Source: Steromphala cineraria (lineage: Eukaryota > Mollusca > Gastropoda > Trochida > Trochidae). Taken from it: a stretch of 64,000 nt of DNA. Positions 24,814-35,819 of the stretch are shown one piece after another; position 1 is the first letter of the stretch, and every line of letters starts with the position of its first letter. The DNA is taken from NCBI GenBank assembly GCA_916613615.1, contig OU744732.1:28530673-28594672 (forward strand), in the 5' to 3' direction. The position numbers and the translations under genes are program-made. A model generated the notes under the pieces. It ran no database searches and was not told the origin of the DNA. It saw nothing but the letters and a program-made list of their open reading frames with translations.

Positions 24814-25971
24814 TTTGATACAATCGATCATTCAATTTTGCTTTCAATACTGGAATCAAGGATTGGAATCAGCAGTGTAGCTCTATCATGGTTTAAATCT
24901 TTTCTCTCTGACCGCTATCAGTCAGTGATCATCGATGGGTGCAGATCAGTAAAGCATAAACTTAACTATGGAGTGCCTCAAGGCTCTGTTCTGGGGCCTG
25001 TGTTGTTTACTGTTTATACACTACCAGTTGGAGACATCGCAAGGAAGCATAATCTATCTTTTCACCTTTACGCAGACGACACGCAGTTGTATCTCGGTTT
25101 CAGACCTCTGAACACATCATCTGCTAAGTCAACATTTGCATTAGTGAGAGATGCTATCGCCGACATCAGACACTGGATGTCTACCAACTATTTAAAGTTG
25201 AACAGTGACAAAACGGAACTTTTGATTATAAGACCAAATTCTTTATCGGGAAAATTGGATTTGCCAACATTAGAGATCGAAGGCAGCACTATATCACCAA
25301 GTGTTCAAGCTCGAAACCTCGGAGTTGTCTTTGACTCAAGCCTGAGCATGGATAAGCATGCAGACGCCGTCTGTAAATCTGCCTTTTTCCATTTAAGGAA
25401 CATCAGTCAAGTCAGGAAGTTTATTGATCGACCAGCTGTCCAGTCTCTTGTCCAAGCACTGGTGATCTCGCGGCTGGACTATTGTAACTCTCTAATGCTT
25501 GGGGTCCCGCAGCAAACTCACGAGAGTTCAGAACGCTGCAGCACGTCTCATCACTGGTGCAAGCAGATACGATCACATCACACCCGCATTACGAGAGTTA
25601 CACTGGCTTCCAGTCAGACAGAGAATTGTCTTCAAGGTCCTGGTTTTTGTGCACAAGGCCCTTCACAACCAAGCACCAGAATACCTGACTTTAGCTAGTG
25701 TCATGGTATCGCGCTCTCAGGTCAGCCTCTGCAAAACAACTAGCCGTGCCCTCCACAAGGACGACAAGTTACGGTGATAGAGCCTTTGCGAAAGCGGGTA
25801 CTGTGTTCTGGAACCAGTTACCTGAACATTTGAAAGATTTGACTGACATCACTCAATTCAAAAAAGAACTGAAGACTGTTCTTTTCAACAGAGCATTCGA
25901 CCAAGCGCCTTAGAGCAAACCTTTGGATTTAGGCGCTATACAAATTCTAACATTATTATTATTATTATTAA
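24814..25971 (+). pseudogene. LINE reverse transcriptase, 5'-truncated, L2/CR1-like
   Basis: The frame opens at FDTIDHSILL and continues through GVPQGSVLGPVLFTVYT and LSFHLYADDTQLYLGF. YADD is at 25069-25080, the catalytic palm motif. Further on are YLKLNSDKTELL, LGVVFDSSL and LDYCNSL. A frameshift near 25500 moves to VQNAAARLITG and LHWLPVRQRIVFKVL. A second near 25710 moves to GDRAFAKAGTVFWNQLP and the end at RAFDQAP (stop at 25911-25913). The 3' end reads TTAGGCGCTATACAAATTC followed by an ATT tail ending about 25971, the usual tail of L2/CR1-type elements. The 5' third of ORF2, the endonuclease and ORF1 are absent, so it cannot move by itself. Confidence 0.88.
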
Positions 25972-26211
25972 ATGGGTGTTTTTCTTTCGTCAAAGTCATT
26001 AAGGTTGTTCAAAAATATAGAATTATTTATTTTTGTTTGTGTCATTGTGTTTCTGCATAATTTCTGAAAAGATTTTAAATGCAAAATACTTACTTTATCA
26101 GTTTATCTAAGAATATTAAACAACCATTTAAACTTTGCACGTCACTTTGTCCTGCTATATCGACAATCAGATTACCAAAATTGATAACAAATTCAGAACC
26201 GATCCCCTTAA

Positions 26212-26567
26212 AGGGGCAGTAGCACGTTTTTAGGGGGGATATAAGGTGATGTCATGAAAATGAAAATAAATAGTTCCAATTGAAAGACAATGTATTCAAA
26301 CTTAATGAAGCAGTAATAATTCAAATATATAACGTAAAGTTCAGCCATTAGATTCATTTTTCTTACAAAAATGAATTAAAGGTGTTCACACAAAAATGGC
26401 CGCCAATGGATTTTATGTGAAGCCTCATACTTTGTCCTCTGACTATGGGTGATTGGCTTGTGTAATGAGATTATTGACACTGTCAATATGATACATTTAG
26501 CATTTACTTACAATTATAAGTGAAATATTTAAAATGTAAAATTATCAAAAAACGTGCTACTGCCCCT
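26212..26567. mobile_element. TTAA MITE family A, well preserved
   Basis: Perfect TTAA at 26208-26211 and 26568-26571. Ends AGGGGCAGTAGCACG and CGTGCTACTGCCCCT are exact reverse complements over 15 bp. This is one of the best-preserved copies. Confidence 0.85.
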
Positions 26568-26571
26568 TTAA

Positions 26572-27084
26572 TCTCTAGCTGTGTTTATTCAAATTTCATT
26601 TTTAAATTTCAATATACAGTATAGATTTTTCGATGAAACAAAAGCATATAATAACTACAAATTTCTGAGAAATAATATAAAAAAGGGGTTGCATATGGTA
26701 TTAATTTTGTTCACAAACTGAGTTTTTTATTATTTAACGGTGGGTAGCTTCAGCAGTTTCCAAAGTATTTCATTCCTTTCCGCTAAGTGTTCTCAGAAAA
26801 ATTGTTAAGACCCGTTACAATCTCAATATTATTATGACCACACTATCATATACGTAGAGGTTGACGAAATATTTAATGTTGCGGAAAAAGTCTTTGTTGC
26901 TAGCAGTCGATAAGTTAAAATATACTCTTTCACGAGCTATCAACAACATACCATCTGAATTTGTGCTATAAGCATAATATAATTACCCTTTTCTTTATTT
27001 GTTATTACCTTAAACATGTATCTATTTCCTGACCGACCGCTTCACGATCCATTTTACCATTGGACAGATGAAACATACTAAATT
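26572..27084. other. AT-rich DNA without recognisable feature
   Basis: Nothing was recognised. Confidence 0.5.
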
Positions 27085-27480
27085 TAAGCTGGGTTTACAT
27101 GCCGCACATTTACCCCTGGGGGTAAATTTGCCCCCAGGGGCAGAAGTCAAATATTGCATTGCGTTTATATGAAATGAAATTGCAATACCAAGGGGCATTA
27201 TTTTCTCTTCATATATTGACTTGTATAAGGATATTCAGTTTTGCCCCCTGGGGTATACAAAGTAAAGTGTTTACATGACAGGTTTGCCCCCAGGGGTATT
27301 TATACCCCCGAGGGTATCTGATTTGCCCTACCTCCAGACCAGGGGTAAATATTTCGCACTTTGCCCCCGGGGGTAAGTATACCCCTCTTAAAAATTGCGT
27401 TTACATGACGAAATTTACCCCCCTGGGACAAAAAATTGCCTTTAGCCCCGGGGGTAACCGCACATATAAACGGGGCTTTA
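27085..27480. mobile_element. GC-palindrome MITE, copy 2
   Basis: It is the same element as 5445-5857 in the same orientation, lacking about 20 bp in the first palindromic block and otherwise nearly identical. Borders: TAAGCTGGGTTTACATG and, in reverse complement, TAAAGCCCCGTTTATATG. The open frame on the minus strand is a by-product of the repeats. Confidence 0.75.
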
Positions 27481-27584
27481 GATGCTTGCACAACATGACA
27501 GCTCCATAGTGAAACAACGGTGTCGTGGAAAAGTGTCTGTGTGTACCTCAGATAATTTCATTGGATATAACTCTTTCCTCTTCA

Positions 27585-27930
27585 TTATCTCCCCACAGAG
27601 GCAGATCAAGTCATGTTGATTTAGCCTCTGTTATATTACGACGAGTTCGTGGGATAGAATGGGAGATGCCTGATTGGAGGCAATCAAAGTTAGTTGTGCA
27701 ATCAGCGACTCCGTTCTTTAATCATCGTTTTGGCTACTGAATCAAGGCAAAAGCATTGTGATATGAACCACCCTTTCCATGCGAGAAGCGTTGTCATTTG
27801 CTAAAGAAATTCAAATGTATTGTGATGCAGTTTTTTTCCGCCAGGGGAAACTGCCGGAACCTACGGATTTCGGCGAAATAGGACAGAGGCATAATCAACA
27901 TGGCCTGATCTGCCTCTGTGGGGAGAGAAT
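27585..27930. mobile_element. MITE with ~50-bp TIRs (CTCCCCACAGAGGCAGATC), copy 1
   Basis: The left TIR CTCCCCACAGAGGCAGATCA is followed by a stretch containing GTTGATTTAGCCTCTG. The right TIR mirrors it and ends TCTGTGGGGAGAGAAT. It is homologous to 53366-53712 in the opposite orientation, with shorter pieces at 37601-37735 and 52791-52832. It is non-coding. Confidence 0.75.
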
Positions 27931-29037
27931 GTTTCCTCTTATGTAGATAGATCAAAATGGATCAAACATCTAATCGCAACACTGTCTCATTAAACATTTT
28001 CTTTAACGAATATCAGAACACTAATGATTATATCAAGATATATTTTGCAAATAATAAACAGGTTTTTATAAAAATTATTAATAGTAACACATTTTAAACA
28101 TTGTATGAATAATGGAAAGTGATTGACATTTTTCTTACATACACTCAAGGAAAACATAATTGATTTGGTATATATGCCTATTTTTATTGATATTGAAGAT
28201 ATCAATTTAAAATGAATTTTAATCAATTATATATTATTCGTGTTTATATTTATATTTCCTCATCATTTTGTTTTCTTTTAAATTGTACATAGAAAAATCA
28301 CAAACCACGTAAATGCAAAAAAAAAACATGTTTAAGAGCGGAAATTTTCTTTATACTTTACCATTACCTTTCATGTGTGGCAATGATTAAAATTGTTTCG
28401 TTCCTGATACTATCCAGATACAAAATGTGTATAACTCGAAGTCCTAATAACTTTAATGTCTTAAGAACTGTCAATATTGTTTCAATTATCATATATGTTG
28501 AAAGGTGACCAAAGGGTTTGATGAGTTCAAGATGATATTTTGTTTGACAACCCTTAATAAATCTTATCATAAAGCTTACTTTTTAAATTAAATTTGCATG
28601 CATTGATGTGGTGTTCTCTTCCGATTCCCATTAGTGGTCACGATAACCCAAAACGTTCATGCAATATATTATTTTCAATTTAGTTCAGTCAGTTGTTGAA
28701 TATTTTAGATTATTCCTATGTAATTGTATACTCATTCAATCCCTCTTCCTTGATGTCAATTTTTCAATCAATCACAAAACGTTTGATTGATAGAGATTTC
28801 AATTTCATCAACACATCAGTATATTGAACATCATTGTTCGAGACACAATATCTTACTATTGCTGTTTGTGGACACCAAAAAATGTTTCATCAAAACCTAA
28901 TATCTATCGTGAAAAGTTTTTACTATTCTTTTTTATATGTTTGTGTGTGATAGTGAATATCAATAACCTCTAGGGCTGAATCCTTAGACAGATATGGCCT
29001 GTGGTGTTGTTGATAATAATTTCATGGATTTTATTTA
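27931..29037. other. AT-rich DNA without recognisable feature
   Basis: Only short open frames without domain character. Confidence 0.5.
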
Positions 29038-29165
29038 CAGGCCTATACAGTCTAAGTAAAGCTAGCCTCAATATTATCCGGTTCACTCCTATACTGAGTC
29101 AAAAAAGGCCTAGTTGAGGGTCGCGTCAGCCCACGTATCGAATTGACCAATCATCAGCGAACATG
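29038..29165. mobile_element. single arm of the CTAGCCTCAATAT element
   Basis: CAGGCCTATACAGTCTAAGT then GCTAGCCTCAATATTA match the left half of the complete inverted-repeat element at 63570-63838, up to CGTCAGCCCACGT..CGAATTGACCAA. No right arm follows. Confidence 0.6.
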
Positions 29166-31504
29166 ACACTTAAAAATGTGCTGTTCATTTCACCAGTTTC
29201 TTACCTTGGCGGGGGGAGCAGAACATCTAAATGCCAGTTCTAGAACGTTTATAATAAGACGGCTATGAGAAGAAACTTTCGAGAATACAAATATATTTTG
29301 CTAGATCACCTTATACAGATATTACCTAAGCCTTACATTAGCAGCACACTAAATTTAATTTGGTGCAGCTAGGCAAGAAGGTTTGTACTTCGCAAAATAT
29401 ATTTCATTTACATAATTGTCGGTTATTCATTGTCGTTGACAGCATGAACGGCTATTCGATATTGTGTAAATCGATTATTGATTGCAATATTTACCAACTT
29501 TTGCCGCATACATGCTCAAACACATTACTGAAAGATTATCGACTACATATGGCACAACCAATTGTCTGAATGTCATAAAAGTAATAATGGGAGACAACCG
29601 CTTACAACTGAACGATCAAGACAATAAAATAATAATAGAACAAAGGTAGACACAGTCAATACATCACACATATTTAATAGAGTGTAGAAACAGAACAACA
29701 AGGTTATAAATCACATAAGCAGACACTATTATAGTGCACTATTTACCGAGAATATAACGTTGCTGTCACATGACTTTGGTACTCAGGGACAGAAACAAAG
29801 TTGTTTACCAGTAACGGTTTATTACAGAACAATAAAGATAAAATGCTATTTTACATGGTAAATACAGCACGCATGGGGTGTAGTTACGGTGTCACAGATC
29901 TCGTCTAATCCCGAAATGATAGATATTACATACATTCACTTCAGCACGTGCAAAGCCTAAAGGGTGGCTCAATCATGATTTGGTTTGACAGGTCTCGCGT
30001 GTCGAGTTCGTATACAACTGAGTTCGAGACTAATGGTTTCTTGTAAAACGGCCGAACATTCATGTCTACGGATTACTTGTAGAAGAAAGCAAATGCTCGA
30101 AGGCATTACTGTTTCGATTTGCTTCTCAAAGGTAATGTTAAAATGACATTAAGTTGCAAAGAAAACATGGTAGATGGATACATGGAATAGTTGGAATATT
30201 AAATTTGCTGTACAAGAATAATTTGTTATGTTAATGGCATATTTTATGCAAGCAACAACAACATTTCCTCTAGATTTTATTTGTACATTGATAAGATAAC
30301 AGTTCTGTCAACATTGACGCACCAAAGGTTTGTTCACTACAATTATGAAGCAGAGACATCAATCTTTCTTGCCTTTAAAGATGAGGCATATTTAAATTTC
30401 TTAAATCTCAAACCTCTGTTTTTCGATGAGTGAAGTTTGTTTCATATGCAAATGTGTGCATTGCAAGGTGTCCATTGATATGATAAAATGTTATGATCAA
30501 AGGGGTTTCGTGTACGGTAATGCATTTGATATCATGACTGACAACATTCTAGTAATGTTGTTATAGAGCTAAATGCTAATTACTCGCTCAAGCAAGTAAT
30601 GAATTAAAATATATTCTATGTTCTTTATGGCCATTTACCTAAGGACGTACAAAGCTTCGAGGACATGTCGTTGTCGATGACATAAATATATACAAATTAT
30701 TCTTTCACGATTAGCCTGATACGAAGTCAATTCCATGTACAGTTACAGTTACCAATCGTAATGCTTAGTCTACCAACGATTTATCATGATTAAAGTGAAA
30801 TGGTTGCAAAAAACCTTTTCAATAAATGATGTCACTTATTCGTTTGTAAGAGTTCATTTTATTGAACATATTTCCTTTTAAAGGAATACAGCAATCACAC
30901 CTCCATCAACTTAATCTGGTTAGACAGTGCCCTGAGCTTTCAACAATTAGGTGGCAGACAGTAGGAGAAGGCTGTTAGCTAATGTACATATAAAATTGAA
31001 ACAAAGCTTCTACTCTATCTTAGAGAGGCATTCCATTGATAATATATAGCCCTTAGATTAATCGTATAGCAAAAGAGTGCTCAATTATATAGCTTTAAAT
31101 AAAAAATGCGAGATTTGAACCTACAGATTTGAACCTAGAGGTTATTTAAGCCAAATGAGTACTAATGTTTTTCCTCAAAATTCAAACACAAGACATGTCG
31201 ATGAAAGGATTGACGTGTCAGATACAATATATTGCAGCAGTCGTCATGAGAACATGTTATTAGCCACCTTAAGGATATCCGACTGTATGAAATTCCATTG
31301 TTCCATGTTTGAAAGTAAGATCCCTCGTGTTACAGAGCTTGATTTCTCATAGAAACGTGTGGATAAGTAATCAATAGCGTAATTTAATCATTTCATTCAT
31401 TCATGTTTCAAGAACAATATGATTAAGTTTTAGAAACGACAGTTACGTCACTCTTGTTCACAATGCAGCATCATTTACCCATATCGACACACGCAGTCAA
31501 ATCT
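29166..31504. other. AT-rich DNA without recognisable feature
   Basis: Open frames at 29360 and 31155 lack any recognisable domain and supported splice context, so I do not call genes. Confidence 0.45.
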
Positions 31505-31513
31505 ATGTAGAAT

Positions 31514-31744
31514 CATCCTGTCTCAGGGTACGAACGTTACGCTAACTCCACGAATCTGTACCCTGGGCTCAAAAGCTAGATTCGCTCGCGCGGCCCGACT
31601 TGGGATATAGCCAATCAAATCATTTTCTCGTTGAAATTTTATCGAGAAGGTGACGAGAAAATGATTTGATTGGCTACATCACCGCGCGAGCCCAGGGTAC
31701 AGATTAGTGGAGTTAGCGTAACGTTCGTACCCTGAGACAGGATC
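31514..31744. mobile_element. palindromic fold-back element with 9-bp target duplication
   Basis: Near-perfect arms start ATCCTGTCTCAGGGTACGAA and its complement, with a second inner pair GCCAATCAAATCATTTTCTC and its complement. The flanks ATGTAGAAT (31505-31513) and ACGTAGAAT (31745-31753) agree at 8 of 9 positions. A 9-bp duplication with long TIRs is typical of Mutator-like (MULE) elements. The assignment is an inference because there is no transposase. Confidence 0.75.
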
Positions 31745-31753
31745 ACGTAGAAT

Positions 31754-32279
31754 AAGATTTTAGCTGTTCAATGATTTGACGTTGCAAATTTTGTATTTTT
31801 GGGATTGAATACCTGTGTTTTGCAGTCTCTACAGGACAGTTGATCCGATCATGAATGGATTGTTACATATCTGATTTAAAACAGCGTGAAAACAGGTAGT
31901 TTGAGATGACAAATTATAGACCAAATATAATCATAAAGCTAAGTTTTAGTGTGTCTGCTATTTACCTGGATTAATGTCCTGTAATAAAGCGTTAGAAGAT
32001 GGGAGTCGCTTCTTCCCTGCATTATGAGGACAAATAGCTTATCTAACTAGTGCTTTATTATGGCTATACCAGGTTCTTTTGCGCATTATCCAATCTGTAT
32101 TTGTGGACAGTAACATGGTATATTCAACCTTCAGATATCTCAAATTGTGCATCAAGTTCGTCAACACAATAAAAATACGGTAAATACATATAATGTCCAA
32201 ACGTTTATAGAGACTAGCTTTCATCACTCATGTTATCGATCTTTATTATTTCAAGTCTTCGTATTTTTCGAAGACGTCT
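31754..32279. other. AT-rich DNA without recognisable feature
   Basis: Nothing was recognised. Confidence 0.5.
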
Positions 32280-32283
32280 TTAA

Positions 32284-32639
32284 GGGGCAGTAGCACGTTT
32301 ATTGATAATTTTATATTCTTAAATGTTCACTGATAATTGTAAGTTAATGCTAAATGTATTATGTTGACAGTGTCAAAAATCTCATTACACAAGCCAATCA
32401 TCCATAACCAAAAAACAAAATATGAAGATTCACATAAAATCCATTGGCGACCATTTTGTGTGAACACCTTTAATTCATTTTGTTAAGGAAAAGGGAATCG
32501 CATGGCTAAACGTTACGTTATAAATTTGAATTTTTTTCTGCTCCATTTAGTTTAAATACATCGTCTATCAATTGGAACCATTAATTTTCATTTTACCAAC
32601 ATCACCTTATATTCCCCCTAAAAACGTGCTACTGCCCCT
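32284..32639. mobile_element. TTAA MITE family A
   Basis: TTAA at 32280-32283 and 32640-32643. Ends GGGGCAGTAGCACG and CGTGCTACTGCCCCT. Same orientation as the 13083, 14775 and 45812 copies. Confidence 0.8.
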
Positions 32640-32700
32640 TTAAATCCGGGTTCAATTTGGAATAACTCAAAATAGTGTACTATGTACCTGTCATTCTTTC

Positions 32701-32778
32701 GTGTGTCTGTGTGCGTGTGTGCGTGTGCGTGTGCGTGCGTGTGTATGCGTGTGCGTGTGCGTGTGCGTGTGTGTGTGA
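32701..32778. repeat. GT/GC microsatellite
   Basis: Alternating GTGTGCGTGTGCGTGTGTG purine-pyrimidine tract of about 78 bp, a potential Z-DNA former. Confidence 0.85.
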
Positions 32779-35528
32779 TAATCCAGATTTGAGTGAACTT
32801 TGTGTTTCCATCGACAAAATCACTTACAGCTAAATTTGCGTTCTAGCTGTTTTATGAGACCATTCACTGCAATGACCTTCTAGTAACAAATATATTTAAC
32901 AGCCAAAAAGAATTAATGTGCATATAGCGTGATCTAGAATCACTATTTTAAAGTTAACCATTGCCATTTGCCTTCGTTCTAATGTTTATTTCAGGGTAAA
33001 TGATGTTCATATACTTACTCTTTAATCTTCAGTGGTAGACCAAAGTCATGTGTTCTGAAAGCTACATTTCGAAAGTGTGCGATACAAATATCAACATTAT
33101 TTGTATGCCTTAATTCATTGATTTTATAGGTTTCCCTTTTCATTTGCTCTTTAAATCTTAATGAAAAGCAAATAAGTCGTTTTCTACTTACATGTATGCA
33201 ATAATGTTTACAGTATACTTATTAAATAATTAATGTGGCAGCTATTGAGAAAAAAACGAAATGCATGTTCAGATTAAAGAAAAATAGTTAAAGCCTTTAG
33301 AAACATATAACACCTGTCTATACGGGCTGACAAATGTTGTTTGTATCAAACTTTATTTGAATAAACAAATTGTCAACCTTATGCAGGTGAGTAGTATCAC
33401 CATAACATCCTGGCAGGGTTATGATAAATTAGTTAATGTTAGTTGATCTATTATGATCATCCACCATATGCTCACTTTATGATAAATTTAAAATATTATA
33501 TACTAACAAATCATCATGCAAGTGCATTGCAGTTAACATGATGACATTCAGACCATTTCATACTAAATCTTAGTTAGCTTGCAAACTATTTACCTCAAAA
33601 GGACTCCAATAATAGGATTGTCGTGACAAACAACCTCCTGAATATGTTACCAGTATAAATATCAAAAATTAAATATTTATTGAATACACGTATCACACCA
33701 AATAGTTGATTGTACCCATGCAGACTGCAATAATAAAATCCATAGGCTTCATAATACTGCCTGATACCCACGGTAATAGATATTGATAAGTCTTATATTA
33801 CGCCAAGAACCAATCAACTTGTGGTTGCTCTAGGCGCTATATTACAACATTCAATATATTTCTGGGATAGGTATGTCTTTTTGTGGGTTTGGAAAATAGT
33901 GGGTTGATTAACAACGAAATGATAACTCCTTTGAAAAAACAAGCATAGCGCTTTGATAGCACCACATTGATACTTTAAATCATGTTTTATATCAATTCAA
34001 GTTTGCTTTATAGTTAAACGTTAAAAACGAACTGGATATAGTTTCAACACTATTAATGTATCAATGCTATGCGAAAGAACCCAAAAGGCAGCAAAAAGAC
34101 TTGGAGCGTGTTTATTGAAATTTTAAGTATACAGTCATCGAACCTACCCATATATTATACTGAAACTAACAAATAAAGAAGTAATGGTTAATATACCTAT
34201 GGTGCATGTAAACTTGACTTAGAATGACTTTCTATACTGAAATATCATCATTAAATTAATTTTTTTGAATATCAACAAGACATTCTTATACAACAAACAA
34301 ATTCACAAAATTTTATTTTTTATATTTTAGTACAATGATTAGTTCAAAGATGAATTGAATTATCAGTGTCCTCGTTCATCCTAATATCCCGTTGTTGAGA
34401 TTGTTTACTTTCACTATTATTGATCTACACAAATACCGCAATGATTGACAATGCAATGAAGCGTCTATAAAATATTTACAAAATGAGAGAAAGACGAACG
34501 CAGTACACAATAATTGGAAGAACATTTGCCTGTATTAGGTAACTTTACATTTTCATGATGTTAACCTTTATTATGAGATCATGTCATTAATCACAAAGAA
34601 ATGACTCTATCTATGCATAGAAATGACTCTATATAAGCATAGAAATGACTCTATCTATGAAACCCCTTACTAATAGATAATAAATTACACCACACAGACA
34701 CCCCATATACATAAAACATACAAAGATGCAATATAAGTATCAATACAAAGAAACTTTACAGACTTTTTCCCTATCAACGATCATGCATTACGATTTTTTT
34801 TTATTTTAGATTTGAATAAAAATTATTGCCTACGAGGGCAGTTATATTTGGGAATCATAATTTCCAAGAAAATATCACTGTTTCATTGTGTCCCCCTATA
34901 AACAATGTTTTGACGCCACGGTTGCGTTCATTTGAGTATTTCTTTAATATCGACTAAGGTAATACACATATACTTGTGCCTAAGTATCAGTATGACCCGC
35001 GCTCTCGCTCGGGGAATACTAATAAACACACTTGTAAACATTGTATGTCATGGGCAATCATATAATATCCTCTATATATATTGTACTTAGCATTTAGCTT
35101 GTTTGCATTTTATTCATGTATTTTATTCAGTTAGTTGTTTATATAGTTACGATTTCTTTTAAAATGTACTCGCTATCAATCCAGTATAACATGTCTTCAA
35201 ACGCACTAGGTTTATCTCCTAAATAATATTGATTTGTGTTGATATATTTGATAACAGGACACACTTGGGTGAGATTCTCATTGTGTATTGATGTATTCGG
35301 TTATGTATGAGTATTTACACCTTAAGTTAATAGCTACATATGTAACGAACCCGTTTAAGCATGCGAGAATTGATTTGGGTCTGTTGACAAATGTTTACAA
35401 CACAACGATACAATAAAAGAAATCGTTAAAGTCACGTTTTAATTGGAAGATTGAGATATCGATATCTTAAGTGATAGAACCAAGCGAGGAGCTGATACCA
35501 GTCGGGTAGAGACATCGTTATAAGCATC
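32779..35528. other. AT-rich DNA upstream of the PAN gene
   Basis: A three-unit, 22-bp minisatellite (AGAAATGACTCTATCTATG) lies at about 34597-34660. GGCGCTATATTACAAC near 33832 resembles a LINE tail but is too short to call. No convincing TATA box or initiator was found before the ATG at 35529. Confidence 0.45.
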
Positions 35529-35819
35529 ATGTGTCTGTACGAGCAGATACTAGTTCTCATAATATACTGTGCTTCTTACACCTTTGGTTTCCAACAGACT
35601 ACTAACAAAAATGTTTCAGCGCTGAACATTTTTAAAGAGACAGGATTTTCTTCTTTCTCATATGAACGATGTCATCGTTTATGCATGTACACGTCTGCAT
35701 GTGAGTCCATTGACTGGAACCGGGAAACCATGGTTTGTCGACTAAACAGAGAAGGGTCAGGAAGTAAGAAGAATACTTCCTCAACTATTTCTGTTGCTGT
35801 TGGCAGCAATGCTGTTAAG
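35529..35819 (+). CDS. PAN gene exon 1 (signal peptide, PAN-like module)
   Basis: It begins ATG at 35529. A hydrophobic stretch ILVLIIYCASYTFG supports secretion. Cys spacing C-x3-C-x5-C-x11-C in YERCHRLC..C..C is PAN-like. The donor AAG|GTCAGT follows at 35820, leaving phase 0. Confidence 0.8.

Noticed and set aside
32701..32778. GT/GC tract as CRISPR-like or regulatory array
   Set aside because: It is a plain dinucleotide microsatellite without spacers.
35400..35528. ACAATAAAAG near 35408 as TATA box of the PAN gene
   Set aside because: Too far from the ATG without a mapped start and weak match in AT-rich DNA.
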